Source: Hymenolepis diminuta (Eukaryota > Platyhelminthes > Cestoda > Cyclophyllidea > Hymenolepididae). Taken from it: a stretch of 64,000 bases of DNA. Below, one piece after another: positions 1 to 13,932 of this stretch (within the stretch, counting starts at the first letter, position 1; every line of letters starts with the position of its first letter). The translations under genes were made by a program, and so were the position numbers. The stretch spans positions 1,163,122 to 1,227,121 of the forward strand of contig CAADRB010000061.1 of NCBI GenBank assembly GCA_900708905.1, read 5' to 3'. The notes below the pieces were generated by a model. The model was not told where the DNA came from and made no database searches. It saw nothing but the letters and a program-made list of their open reading frames with translations.

Positions 1-295
1 TTCCTCTGGTATAATAATGTGATCTAATTTTGTAAATAAACAAAAAATGTTGATAATCAATTGAATTCTAAACATATTTCGCGAAAATGTAGTACCTCAA
101 AACAGATACTTATAATTAAATGGAGGAAAATTTGCCAAATTTTTTAAAAACAATCATCAATATCTTGTTAACATTATTAGGAGGTCTATGGAAAACTCTA
201 CATTATATGTCTTTGGTCTTTTATTGTTATTCATAAAAAGAGTATTTAATGTAACCAGCGAAGGACCCTTACTTTTCTTCGTTATCATTGTTGAT

Positions 296-480
296 ATTTA
301 GTTATTGAGAATTCTCAATTTTACGAGCATTTACTCCAAGTGTGGGAGGCCCAAAGGAAAGAGGTAACGGTGGGATGGGACATCCTAACAAAGCTGTCAA
401 CTGACTAATTTCCTCGACATTTTGACATGCGCATACTAAGTAGCAACTATGCAAGCAATCAGAAAGCCCTGTCACTTAGA
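296..480 (+). repeat. Dispersed repeat R1, copy A
   Basis: Shares AGTGTGGGAGGCC, CTGACTAATT, CATTTTGACATGC and CTAAGTAGC with copies C and D after gaps. No coding content or terminal repeats were recognised. Confidence 0.6.
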
Positions 481-1889
481 AGATAACGATAAATTGAATT
501 TTAACTTATAATATCTAAAATAATTCTTTGCAATATTGCCGTTTGTTGAAAGTAGCACTATTTATAACTTTTACAAAATTATGATTGAACAGACCCCTTA
601 AAGATGACACACAAGTGTTGTGGCTCCCAGATAATTAATTGAAATTTTATGTGGACTATTTATGTCATAAAATGGAGTCATAATTGCCTCCAAAAGTTTG
701 AATCAGTCGTTTAAAGAAACTAACTTCTAAATCTGACGGGATTGAATATGTTAGATCAGCAAAAAAGAGCTATCGATGAACTGCTATTGAACTTAACATA
801 CCCTGACCGACCATGAGGAGGACAGGGAGATTTAATGTCACTGAAGGGTTACCAGTAGTGTATTTGCTATTCATGCTAAAGCATCTAGTTGTCTCTCCTA
901 TTCCATTTATTTGTGCTAAAAGGATGAATTAACTTAAAAAAAAACAATTTATTCAAATTTGAATGCAGTAATTCTACATGTTTCTGAAAATCTCCATGCG
1001 TTCGATTTTAAATGAAACCAAAAGGTTAAAGAAATTGATGCTCACAACTAAAGAGGATGTATAAAAATGGCATTTTACTTACTTACATCATCCACCCTGT
1101 TTCATTGAAATCTACTAAATGCGAAATCTACATTCAATTTACTTCTATTCAGATAACTTTAATTCCTTGAAAATAGAATACATCGAAATGCTAATTACAT
1201 TTTACATTTATTTCTGCCAGTCATTTTTTTACCACCGCTCGTCATGTTGTGTTTTTTGTAATGCAATTATTGACAGTTCATATCCGCTCCTTTCATTTTC
1301 ATCATGAGTCATTTTGGGGAAAATTTTTAAAAATGCTGGCAAATATTTCAGTTTAATATATACAAAAGATGAAGATCGGGATGCAAAATATTTTCCTACC
1401 GTTATCTGATTTATCAAACCTATTAGCTAAATGCAGCATATTTATGTCACCAAGAGATTAAGAGCCTAACTGTGATATTTTTCCACTGATAATAATCTTA
1501 ACAATTGAATACACCAGATTATTGCAAAGTTGGACAAGAAAAGGGTGTTTAAGAGTGAATAATCGTTAGCACAAAGTTGAATTTTATGAGCACACCCTGT
1601 CGAAAGTCATTTACTAATTACGAGTTTGCATGTTTATTAGGCAAATAAAAGCCTCGTTTTGCATATCGCGCAGGGCAAGTGGACACGCGATGTTTTCGTG
1701 TGAAAGATATGTTCGCACTTCTCCTTGGCAGGAAAGGTCTTTTTAATGTTTAAAAAAATATAATATCGCACTTGGTCCTCTACAACAACCGTTTTTCGCC
1801 TTATTTTTTTGCTTTTCATGAAAACAATGGGGTCACATAAAAAATTTTACAGTGAGTCAGAAAATTTGAAGGAAAAACCTCCCTATCCC

Positions 1890-1955
1890 TGTAAGCAATA
1901 AATCATGAGAATTTCATTTTATACTGAATTTCCTAAACAATCACACAAACAGATT
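1890..1955 (+). repeat. Short dispersed repeat R4, copy 1
   Basis: ATAAATCATGAGAATTTCAT and CAAACAGATT match copy 2 at 4112-4180 in order and spacing. Confidence 0.45.
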
Positions 1956-2383
1956 CTCCGGTTCGCTAAAACAGTGCAATAGCTGTTGATTTTATGACTG
2001 ACTCTACTTTCAGAATATTTTCAATCAGATCAAATTAATCTAAAATCAATGCATTTAATACATTCCTGATTTATTAAAAGTGAAAATTTAAAAGAAAATA
2101 AAACTTTCGTACCGAATTTCAGTATATAGAATAAAATGTTTAATTAAAGAAATTTATAATATGTTATCAGAATTTAAGATGAATCAATATCTTAAAAAGC
2201 ATTTTTTCGGAGAATTCGAGCAATAGAACGTATGAGTTGATGCTGTAAATGTATAAATTATAACTATTCAACTATTTAACGCAAATAACGCTTAAACGGG
2301 AGTGTGACTTCCACAAACTTATTTAAAATTGGTTTCTTTTGGAAGTATCCTACATTTAAACATATATAACTTGGTTTATAGGA

Positions 2384-2399
2384 CGCCGAATTGACGGCG
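2384..2399. repeat. Short GC-rich hairpin
   Basis: CGCCG and CGGCG around a 6-base loop stand out from AT-rich surroundings; no linked gene. Confidence 0.3.
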
Positions 2400-3320
2400 A
2401 TGCTCTTGAAAGCCAGCAAAGTTGTAATTACGAACTAGTCCTCTAAAGCTAAGACTTATAAAAGTTACCGCTAGTTAAAAGCATTATTTACATTTATTGT
2501 AATAAAAAACTTAGATCTTATATTGGTGAACCACACACAATCATTTTTGAAACATAGGTCATTTAGAAAGACATGTACGACGTTTTCAAGTTAAAGGACA
2601 TCATGATTATTTTTCGTCTTCCCAAAATACTGTAGATGCATATGATTAGACTATATATAATATTCTCCAAAGTAATGATGACGCTCCATTATTTAATAGC
2701 TCTAAGGATAAAATTAACCTTCAATTGGAATGAAAGATAGCATAAGTTGTTTTTAATAAAACCATTAATGGATAATTGGATTGAGTAATGGAGTACTTGT
2801 GAATCCTGACTCATTAAAGCCCTTGCTGAATTTATTTGTTTACAAAACCCTCAAGCAGTAAAGAATCAATCTGTTTGGTTTGGAATAATTGTTTAAATAC
2901 TGTCTCTATGAATCCTCTTTCGAATTTAATTGAAACCGATTAGGGCATCTGCGCAGATGCAGAATTTATTTATCACCAAACGGGGAATCTTCACAGCGAC
3001 CAGAAATAAGACTAAAATAAATATGGTTGTAAGAATTTTAAAAAAATTGAAATTATATTATTCTCTTACAGCCTAATGATAGGTAGAATACTTTTAGTAT
3101 TCAGTTTCTGTATGAGCGTATACACTATGTTTAATAGATTTATCAAATGGACTTTTGAGTGTTTACTAATTATGAGGCTATCAACGAACAGCCACCAATG
3201 ACTGCTGTCCATTAAAGAAGAATTAAAAATTCAATATTAAATAAAAACATTTAATATGCTATGATAAAAAGGCTTTTTAACAATGAGAATACATTAATTC
3301 TGGGCATTATTGTAAATAAC

Positions 3321-3445
3321 ACTATTTTCACCAAAACCAAATATAATTTATTCTTCTCGGATGTGGTGACTTTAACCCAACTGTTGGAAATTCCCTATTT
3401 CACACATACTACCTCTTCAACAAATTCCAACCACAGGAGGTCCAT
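3321..3445 (+). repeat. Dispersed repeat R1, copy B (partial)
   Basis: Matches the left half of copy C: CCCAACTGTTGGAAATTCCC against CCCAACTCTTGGACGTTCCC, CAACAAATTCCA shared, then ACAGGAGG for GTGGGAGG. Confidence 0.6.
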
Positions 3446-4111
3446 GTAAAAAGGAGAGAGTGTTAAGGCAAACGATATATTTTGGCAAATGTACCAAATA
3501 TACAAATAGCCATGAACAATCAGCAATCATCCAGCTCTCAAAAGGTCACATAAACATTACTTACAAATAAAATCAAATTAATGAATTTAACACCCTTTTT
3601 TCATTTAAATTGAATTAAAGTTTTATAACTCTAATAAACAGGAGTTTCTTCAATCCAATTTTGAGTTTTCAAATTCTAAATAAAGTTATTTTTCTTGTGA
3701 TCAGGACAAATGTCAAAATATCTCAACAATAAGCGTTATATTTGCCTTAAGTTATTATTTAAGTTCGTGAAGATTGATAAATAAATAGGAGTAGATACAT
3801 TTTTTTATTTACGTTGCATTTTTGGAAAAAAATAATATTTACAAAATCGAGCATCTAATGAAAGTCCAAGACACTAAATTGGCATTCGCTGATTTGAAAG
3901 CAAATAAAATCCTCTTCAAGAAATCCTGGGCTGAGTAAGCAAGCATGCAATGAAATCACGAGGAAAGGAGTGCCCACCCCACACACTTTTCCCTCGTCAA
4001 AAGCCCAATATAACTCATGATCGTCTGCTCCACCATTTCCTTTCCTTATTGTGTTCACTCGAACAAATCCACAGTGACTCACGCGCAGTGGAGGAATTAA
4101 ATCCCCATTTC

Positions 4112-4180
4112 TCGCAGATTATAAATCATGTAAATTTAATTTTGCATTGAATTTGTTAAACGTATGGACAAACAGATTTC
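4112..4180 (+). repeat. Short dispersed repeat R4, copy 2
   Basis: GATTATAAATCATGTAAATT, TTTTGCATTGAATTTG and GGACAAACAGATTT match copies 1 and 3. Confidence 0.45.
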
Positions 4181-5224
4181 GTAATTATTTCAATTTTTTA
4201 TAACAATTCTTATAAACTTAACAAAAACACGTATTGGCTTTTGTTAAAATAGTTTTGTAAATCTACAAAGGCGAAATACGCGGTTTAGAAGTCAGTCTTT
4301 CAGAAGGATGAAATAACATGTGGAAATGGGAAACCTAATTCTAATAGAGTATATAAGGAGGTACTTTGGAATAAGCAGTTCTCAAAGGAACAGGATCACC
4401 GGTTATAATGAGCGGAAGTATTTGCCATACTCCTTCTTAAGTCTGCTTTACAAGTTTGAAATTTTTTTTATGCCCACTAATGATAAATTACAACTCAAAA
4501 AAATGTTGGAATAAGACGAACTGTTTTCTGGTTAAAGTGAGAAATATGCGGATATCATGAACGAAAGCATTTAAAATTTCTCGGAAAATATGCTAAAGTT
4601 TTGGCAATTTTAGCCAAAAATGAAATAAATATCTTCCAGAAATGCTTGAACCTCCATCTTCGTGAACTTGTCAGTAAATAACTCTGAAAATTAGACCAGT
4701 GTTGAATAAAACTGATCATTTCTATGATATGCATTACGAGAATACACGTTGTGTTTAGTGAATTACTCCGTAAATTATAATTTATTGACAATTTTTTAAT
4801 AAAAATTTTTACTTTACTCAAGCAAAAATTATTCGATTACTCTATGAATCAAATTATGTTTTGATAAATAATTTAAAATTAAATTAAATCAAATTAATGC
4901 CTTTGCTGGGATGCAAAATTCATTTAACGTCAATTTGAGAATTTTGACGGTGACCGAGAATGAGAACAAAATTATGCATGAAACACTTCAAAAGTGATAT
5001 CGTATTTACTTCTTACAACCGACTACTAAAAAAATTATTTTTAGTATTCATTTGTAATAAAACGCATTCTGTGCCTCTAGCAGTCTTATCTAAGGGAAGG
5101 TGATTGTTAAATAGTTAAAGAGATGTTAATCAACATTCAACAGCGATCGTGCTCAGCCAAAGAATCGTCAAACATAAATGTAAAGATTATATTTATCATA
5201 TTCAATAAACTCATTCTACGTGCA

Positions 5225-5500
5225 TTTGTACATAACATTCTTTTCCAACGTCCATTTCCACAAAAGCAAGCCAAAATATATATCATTATTTCTCCTCTGT
5301 TGACGTTTATTTTACCCAACTCTTGGACGTTCCCAATTTTGCACACAATATCTCCAACAAATTCCAGTTGTGGGAGGGCAGCAAAAAAATGAAGGGGGAC
5401 ATACTATCCATTTGGACAAAGCGACCAACTTACTAATTATCCCGCCAGTTTGACGCACACAAACAGCTAAGCACATAATCAGACATCTTCTGTCTTTCAA
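5225..5500 (+). repeat. Dispersed repeat R1, copy C (longest)
   Basis: The longest copy runs from TTCCAACGTCC through CAACAAATTCCAGTTGTGGG, CTATCCATTTGGACAAAGCG and CTAATTATCCCGCCAGTTTG. Reading frames on both strands here are products of the repeat, not genes. Confidence 0.6.
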
Positions 5501-8297
5501 AAGATTACCATCTTAAGAGGCTTAAGTGATTTTAATATTTAAATAAAGCAAAACTTGAATACTCAAGAAAAAATAAAGAAATTTGATAAAAAATTCTTTG
5601 GATTCACACTTCTGCTAGGGCATAAAATTTTATTGGATAATTCTATTATACCTCCTCTGAAACAAAACTATTCAACCTAATGAAATCAAACAACTCAGTT
5701 TCGTTTGTGACCTACATTTAAAAAGATGACATATTCTAGTCTGGAACTCTAAAATCTATTAATATTTCATATTCTTTACAAATGAGTTACTTGTAGACAA
5801 AGAATTAGCTGTGAAAAAATGATACATTTGCGAAAAGTCTCTTACTAGTTTAAGAAAAATAAAGATGTATTAGGTTTACAGAATTTTATAAGAAGTTGAT
5901 CACAAATTTGTCCGTTCAAAAACAGTTAAATCAGTGCTAAAATCGACATGTGGAATGAAAAAATATTGTGCATTGTGTAAATATATCTGCCCGTAATCTG
6001 ATTATTTACAACTTCTAAGGAAATATTATTTTTTGACATAATAAAAATAACTCACAGGTTATTATTAATCTTCTGTGTTTCTCATATCAAATTGTATTAA
6101 GACTGGAGTTCCTTTAAGTTGAAAATAAGGCAAATCGATAAATTATTATAACAGTTGCGAGTGATTTATAAAATGTAGAATATAGGAAATATTTCATTCT
6201 CTTATCCTCTACTCAAAATTTGACCAATGCGCGAGTAAAAATGTTCCGATTTTATAGTCATTAATTTATCAATGCAAAATCTTATGAATAATTAAAGGGA
6301 AGATCGACCTCTTATTTGAAAATTTAATCCAATCGTCTAGTTCATGTCATTCAATCATTTTTCTAAACATATGGATCAACTTTAGGTACTTTTAATACCC
6401 GTTATACTGTAAAAGATTGGAAGAAAAATAACGGCAGAATTTATACGTAAAATGTCTTATAAGTATTTGCCAAAATTTGAGTAAAAGTTTTGAATTTACC
6501 AGTAAATTTTCTTTACTCTTTAACTCTAGAATTAAATAATAATATTTAAGCAGGCATTTTTGAACTTAGATATAAAATTTGTCAATTCATCTTTAAATGT
6601 ACATAAATATATAATTCTCATTATAGCTGATCGTTTCTGAACTATCAGGCTGTGTCAGTATATCCTATCTTTGTCATCTCCATCCTGTGGATGTGAAAAA
6701 ATTTTAAATACGCTGACGAATTGTTCACTCTAAAATAATAAATAATTGATTTTAAATATCTTGAACATAAATCCATTAAGGAATTGAGATCAAGTCTTGA
6801 ATTCGTTGTAAAGTGCTTCCATTGAGGAAAATATGGGCAAAAAACTGTTATTCGAAATGATAAAGTAAGAATTTTTTACTTTGAGTTGAATATTTACGTC
6901 ATTATAACAAAACATAAGAGTTTTGCCGATTTTTACTGCTCTTTGGGTTCAGATATTCTTTCCTGATAAAAACATAGTTTTTCTCGAACAATACTGGTGT
7001 TGATAATGAAAACAAAATATTTTAACAGATTGTACGCTAAAAATTTACTTGTGGACTAAAGTATGGCACCCCAATGATGCCCATAAAATATTTTTCTGAT
7101 AGAGTAAAAAAATTTATTTTCACTTAAAATCACTTTTGAAATCACATTTTTATATAATTTGAATGAAATACACCTTGTTGAATACGTTGAATATATTAAG
7201 AGTGCTGAGGTCAACCCCAAGATTTGCAAAATCTAATTCAGGAAATTTCATTTATTAAGAAAATTTATGCTCTCGTTGATTAACATTTTTTGACAATCTC
7301 ATGCCATGCTTCTTTTCTCTTTCAATCATTTCATTTATGAGTGATCACAAGGAACGCTTTAAGTGCTTTATGTCGAAATGTTTACTAAAAACAGGTCAGA
7401 CAGAAATAAAGTATATTCTGCTTTGCTGTTTTGGTTTTTATCTACCTAAGGTCAAAATAAATCAATACAGTAATATGACAAAGCACATCTGAATCAATTC
7501 ATTTCAGAGATTTACCAAAATGTGCGGAATATTCTTGACTGTTCTAAGGCACAAGAACTTTGAATGAAATAATGAAGTGATTGTTAATATTTAGTAGAAG
7601 AATTTCGTTTAAGTATGACTAAATTTCGATTTTCATACGTTTATTGCAATAAAAAAACATGTTAACGTGTTGCATAGGAGAGCATATATTGAGTAGACAA
7701 TAAATGGACGTTTCATCCCTCCATTTTCCTAAAAATGACTGCTCATCTGTCACATAATAACACTCATATAATATTTGGCGGTCTAATTCACTTTCTTCAT
7801 TCCATGTACACTTCATGATAACAATGATATTGCACGAATAAATTTACTGCGTGTAGGTAAATTTGGAGATTTGTTTCCTGTTCTAGAGATTACAAATTGC
7901 ATGAATACAAATTTGAGCTGAATTTACTTTACAAACACGCCAACTAAATCTTTAATTCGGAAAGACTATAGTCTTCCCCTCTAATGCAGTGAATGAATAA
8001 TTTAGCATTTCATATAGAAATTCGTTTCATCGCTTATTAGACAACTGACCATTAAAAATTCAGTGGAATTTTGCCAAAAATCATATTGTACAGCCAGATA
8101 TTTTCAAATATAATATATATACATATATATGTACAACGTATGTACAAGACATTTATGTACAAGAGGTGTAGGGTATCTGAGAGCACTTACATTTATGCAA
8201 TTCAAACTAACCCGATAATAATCAGTATATTTTTATATCAAAAGATCTCATCGTAGATACTAGTATAACTAATGAAATAAAACGGTACGCTGTAATA
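5501..8297. other. Non-coding stretch
   Basis: AT-rich sequence with a TA-rich run near 8110-8135. I see no gene or repeat that can be named. Confidence 0.5.
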
Positions 8298-9130
8298 GTG
8301 TCTATAAAATCGAAATACGGTAGTTTAGAAATTGCGAGATTTCTAAAAGTCGCCAGATTTTTCGATAGCGAAGTTAAAGAGGAGCTGAATGAAAACAATG
8401 GAGATGAATTATCAACAAGTAATAGAAAACAGGAGCATTTTCAAGGCTTTGACTCACTTAGAACACCCGAGTTTATTGGAAGAGTGCATGGTATGATGGA
8501 CAAAAATCATGGGGAATCAATTTCACATCTTATCTAGGATCTTCAAGTGTCTGAAGGAACAGCAAGGACTGTTGTTCCTCAAGACCTCGGATGCAAGTCA
8601 TATGTCTTTATTCGGATGAGTTGAACAAAAACAACGTAAGAGAATCGTTTAATGCGTGACAAACGACTCTCAAATAAATTAAAGTACCCAGAAGAACAGC
8701 ATAGTCTTTGGTTTTTATCCAAAAATTTCTCCTAGGATCGAAAAGTTAGCCGAAGAAACGATAGGTGACTGGGTGCGAGCAGACCCCATTGAAGTTCCAA
8801 ATGTAATGCATGCGCACGGAATTTCCAGTAACAGTGATGGTTTCCAGTTTTTTTAGCAGTGAGAGTGAGGCACATCAGGACTCGTCAATGTTTACATAGG
8901 TCCTTAGAGTCAATGCAGATGTCTATGTCAAGACTCTTCAAACAATTGTTGTTAAATCTTAGATGGACAGCTTAACCAATGGAGGAAGGCCCCATTTCTT
9001 CCAACAAGATTCGGCTCCATCCCATAAAGCTCTCATAACACAAGATTGGATGGAGCTAATTAAATTTTCGAAGTTTCTGCATTCATCTACTCGACATTTC
9101 ATGGCCTACCCCTTTATTGCTACATCTTGT
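8298..9130 (+). pseudogene. Mariner-like transposase relic of a second family
   Basis: The first 79 codons are open (KSKYGSLEIARFLKVARF, LRTPEFIGRVHGMMDKNHGE), then SEGTARTVV, ENRLMRDKRLSNKLKYPEEQ, KVSRRNDR, PIEVPNV, and FFQQDSAPSHKALITQDWME follow across stops and frame changes. These are hallmarks of the mariner-like family whose core reads RTPEFVRKV and FQQDSAPSHKA. The SDEKN box is cut to SKN, so the first catalytic Asp is gone, and the SPDLNPLDY third box is unrecognisable. I could not find terminal repeats. It belongs to a different lineage from the 25.3-kb element. Confidence 0.85.
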
Positions 9131-11499
9131 CCACTTTGTTAACGGTTCCGCTTAAAATAGGTTATCTAAAGTGTTTATCATTCTCATGTCTAGGAATGCA
9201 TAAATTTATCATGACGGAAAGGCAAAAATTGACTATTCGTGGATAGAAGTGTAATAGCGGTCCCATGTCATCGTTATACCACTCTAACATCAAAATAGTA
9301 GTAAGTCACAGCATGTCGAGATCCATGTTCATGCATCTATCGGTTCTTTATCTGCTTAATCGTATTGTGCCATACGTTGAAAATGAAATATTAATTTTCA
9401 CTTCAATCTTCCCTGGCCGGTCACAATCCCGAATAACTGGCTTCTTAATTATACAAATGTACCTAACTTGGCTAGTAGGCCATTCATGTCTTGTTATTCA
9501 TAGATTTCCTTCTCTTCCTTACTGAGTTCTGCGCAACTCTAGCATATTTCAAGTAGTGGTTCAAAAACACATAGCAACAGATATGAATTCTTATTCAAAT
9601 AATAATTTTCCTATTATTCTAGAAATACTTCTTCTGAAAAACACGTCATAAAGAGGTACCATTACTTTCGCTGACACAGAACTATCGTTGCTGTGTGAAA
9701 AATTGAACAGAGCAAAAGCAAAAAAATGTTTCATGTTTGATAAAAGTATTGCGATAATCACATTCAAAAAGCATAAATCGAAAATTATGTCAAAAATATT
9801 TAAATTAATATCAGGTAAAGCACTTCATAAAATACCAGTTGAGCATGATGCGTAGAATTTTACGAAAAATGTAAATTGAAGAACATTGCTTTTAATATTA
9901 CGACCTCCTTTGTAACTGTTCCTATATCAAATGTGTTAACTTGGGTGCATTTGCCATTCTGACGAAAAAATTTTCAAATGTTAGGGCATCTTTTCTGAAG
10001 GTAACGTTAACGATGTTTAACTTGGGTCGATGGAAGGGGTGCCCACTTGATACTGCGGGAAAATCGCAATGCCTTCTCATTATTAGAGATAAAATTAATT
10101 TGACTGACAATCTATGCCATTGGATAAACACCAACCAGTGATATAACCATTATCGCAAATATCATATTCTTGCAATATTACGGATTTCATCTGATTTTGA
10201 TCAAATATATAAAAGTTAATTAAATAAAACACATTTACAATCATTCTTTAAGTGTAAATGAAATGATAAATAATGTAATTTGAAAAGAAACCCCCGCATT
10301 ACATTGTAAATATAATAATTTTTTATTTGTATAAAGGTCAATGCAAAATAGCTTCTTTTTACGAAAAAGAAATGAATTCAAAAGGTGAGATTTTGACCAT
10401 CTAGAATTGATATATTTATTTAAATATATAAATTATTCAAATTTAAATTTAAATTCTTTTGTTAAGCAAGAATAAAGAAACTATCTGTCCGTCAACTGAC
10501 CTTTCCCCATGTCTATATATTCAAAATAAATAAATCTTATGGATTAAGGATTCTGCAAAGTAAAATGGGTTCACCTCGTAATAGTTGCACGAAATAATTC
10601 AAAATTAAAACAGTATTTTGTGTTCGTTAGAAGAATAAGGAGGCTTATTGCAGTCTTTTAATATTAATAAAAAAACGTTGCCTTTTTTATTCAGAAAAAT
10701 AGACGTCTAATAAAAGAAATAACCACATTTATAAAAACCTTTTAACTATTACGATCGTTAATAAAATAATTCAGAAGGGAAAGATTGTAGACGGCATTAC
10801 CCCAACTCATGCATAACTCATTTCCACTACTAAAAGCTTTTTAGATAAGATTATTTCTTCAATTTGAACAAGAGATGGCAGTCACTTCCATTCCATTCAT
10901 ATCCACTATGTGGATCAATAGAATAAATGTGCAAACTGATTCACTGTCAGTTGGTTTGAAATTAGGCTTTTTTACACTCAAGCACAATTCTTCCACCCGT
11001 TTTTTAAGTGAACACTATTGATTGATGCATTTTAAATCTCTACAAGGTCTACCTTAATTAAAACAAATTAGCTCTGCCTCAGGGATGAAGAATTCGTTTT
11101 CATTAACAAGAGAATTGAAAAATAAAATAAAAAGTACAAAATATCGCCCTTGAAATTTTTAAAAATAAGAATAAAGCAATTATTTTTACTATAAGGTAGC
11201 TAGAACACTTTCTTTAGTTAGTTGAGAAAGGAAGACCAGAGATGGACTTTTGGAAAACATATATGGAAGGTAATTTGGCGATCACGCATGAGGAAGTCTC
11301 CCATTTAATGCAAGTTTTAACAAAAGTCCATTGAAATCTAATATTGGTAATGCGTTTATGCTATAATGATGCCAAAGCTTGTGTTCTCATTCTTTGAAGT
11401 TACCCTGTAGATTGTTGTCCGAAATGTATTTTTATTTCAGACAAACCCACTTAACTTTATTCCTGCTGTCATTACTGATATCCAATATTTGAACATTGA

Positions 11500-11660
11500 A
11501 ATTTTCACACGAATGTTTGCTTATTGGAATTTTATATGTAGGAGGCCGTGAAAAATGTGGAGGAAATTGGGAATGAGATATTCCTGTGTTGCCAGCCGAC
11601 TAATTGGTCTCCATTTGCACACAAAACGTCATACAGGCACACTATTTACTGCACATTAAA
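11500..11660 (+). repeat. Dispersed repeat R1, copy D
   Basis: Shares GGAGGCC, GCCGACTAATT, CCATTTGCACACAAAA and the CACACTATTTACT end region with copies A and C, all in the same orientation. Confidence 0.5.
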
Positions 11661-13887
11661 TAAAATAGCTAGTTGCATTAATGGCGGGAGAATTCATTTT
11701 GACAGATTTTATATTTAGTTTAAAATATATGCAAATTTTGAATATTAGCATTTATCAACAACGGAAGGACTTGTAAATTGAAACTAAGTTTTATCAAAAA
11801 ATTATGCTTATTAACATCCAAATTACGACAATCGGCGTTTATTGTGATTTTGTACGACTATATTTCAAATTAAATCATCATTTTCATTTGTTGCACTGAG
11901 CGAGTGTGCATTCAAAGAGGAATATGAAGAGGTGCTCAGTATATTTGTTGGGTAAAGTAGACTAAAAGAACTTTTTGACTCTTCTAAAAGACCATCTTGT
12001 CAAAAGTGTTTGTTTATCGCGTGTTGCTATAAGTACAATTAAGTTGTGAGCCAGAGGCTTCAAGTTGTTTAAACCCTCTTTCTAAACTGATTGTTAAGCA
12101 TGCAAATTGGACTTTTTTCTGTATTTGTCGTGTAAAACAGAAGTAGTTTCCAAACTTCTGCAAAATTTTTCCCTTTTCTGTTAAGTCGCCAGTGGAATAG
12201 TAATAATTCATTTCTACCTAACCTTATATTTTTCATGATTTTTTAACATCTTGCAATTTACAGGTTGCTGAAATTGTTGGTCTGAAGTGAAAGGGAGATT
12301 AGAGATTCGTATTTGGCTACCTCAATGGTGTATTGTAAAACTTTGTCTTTATACCTTACACTGTAATATTTGTCTGCAAGTAGAAGAAAAGTATTACATT
12401 TTTGTAGAGGTCAACTACAAGAAGTTATTATAAATAGAACAGGTGCTCTCAGGAGCCTATATATAACACTCATCTGATGATTATGAAACTGAGATGGGAT
12501 AGGGTTCTCCTAGTTACTAACTCAAGCTAGTACTGACTAAAATATCTTTTTTGTGGAAAAAAATTCACTTCCTTCACATGTGAATACATCCCGTAGTTAC
12601 AAATTTAACAATGTGTCAACCCGAGTTGATAAATAACATTATTTATCATAATTAAAAGGACAAAACGATGACCGGTGGGCCTGGAAGACAATGCATTTTT
12701 TTGTTAGAAGTTAGCCTTGTTGACCAAAGAAGACAAATCTTGGTTTTGAATCTTGTTATCAAAGGAAATGAAATTGCAATGTCGTTTAACAGTTTTTTCC
12801 GTCCTCAGCGTAAAATATATATTTTATTTCCTTAAAATAAATAAAGTTATCGAATTCATATAAAGTATACATATTATTTAACTAATCATAATACAGGGGT
12901 CCTAACTCTTTTCCTCTCGATATTCAGAGGTGAAAATGAACTATTTAAAATTCAATAACAGATCAGTACCGGCATGCTGATTTATTCAATAATAGCCTCT
13001 TTGATAAAAATAATATTTAGAATGAATAAGGATAGCATTAAATATATCCATTATATTCATTGTATCTTTAGATAGAGTGCATAATGAAATACCCCTGCAT
13101 AGTAGGTCAGTGAGAATCCGTTTGATTTGGACGAACTATCAGAATCGATTTTATCATCCTTTCTTCACTTTGTGATATAGTTTTTTGATGTACTGTTTTG
13201 ATAAATATTCTCATCTAAAATAAAAGGACTTAATAAGTGTGCACGAATGGTAGCAACCTAAATCCCCTAAATACAGTTGATATAACTTGCCCTAATCTGT
13301 GGCAGTTAACGTGACATCTAGACTTCCTCCGTAATTGGATTAATACCAAGTATAAAGCTGACAGGAACACAAACCATACCAGCCAATTCAAAATGCCAGA
13401 TCAAGACGCATATTCCACGCTCTAACTAAATGTTAATTTTACAGATCGGTTTGAATAAAAGGATATAAAAGCAAGTACAAATTAAAAGGTGAAAAATAAA
13501 ACTTCTACATATCCAAATTACTTTGGTAGAATATTAACCTTCTAAATATAAAGCGGCAAAAAGATTTTTTATTATATATGAGATGTCTTGAATAAGTTAA
13601 TGAAATTATTGCATTGAATTTTCTATTTAAAGTCAAATTACCTTTATCTAATTTGAAAATTAAAACACTATGTAAACAGCTCTATTAAAAACAAAAATTT
13701 CAATTGGTGAAATTAGGAGATTAAAAACCATTTAATATTTTCTGTTGAACCAATCGCATATTAAATATATGTTTGTGCGAATTTGGTACAACTAATTTAA
13801 CGTCCAGTTATCTAGTTACCATTGTGGTCATACGAACAATTTGCGGTGAAATTAACTCTTTGGGAGATTATATTCTGCTTCTAAGAG

Positions 13888-13932
13888 AATTATAAATCAC
13901 AGGAATTTGATTTTGCACTGCACTTGCCAAGG
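13888..13932 (+). repeat. Short dispersed repeat R4, copy 3
   Basis: AATTATAAATCACAGGAATT and GATTTTGCACTGCACTTG match copy 2. Confidence 0.4.

Larger units (their letters stand above)
481..3320. other. Non-coding stretch
   Basis: Nothing gene-like here apart from repeat R4 copy 1 and a small hairpin. Frames longer than 60 codons (near 1119, 1229 and 1637) have no recognisable content. Confidence 0.5.

Noticed and set aside
3855..4150. Open frames on both strands near 4 kb
   Set aside because: Composition is gene-like but no motif is recognised. Part of the segment is repeat R4, and a short match to 10.03 kb (GGTGCCCAC) is too small to use.
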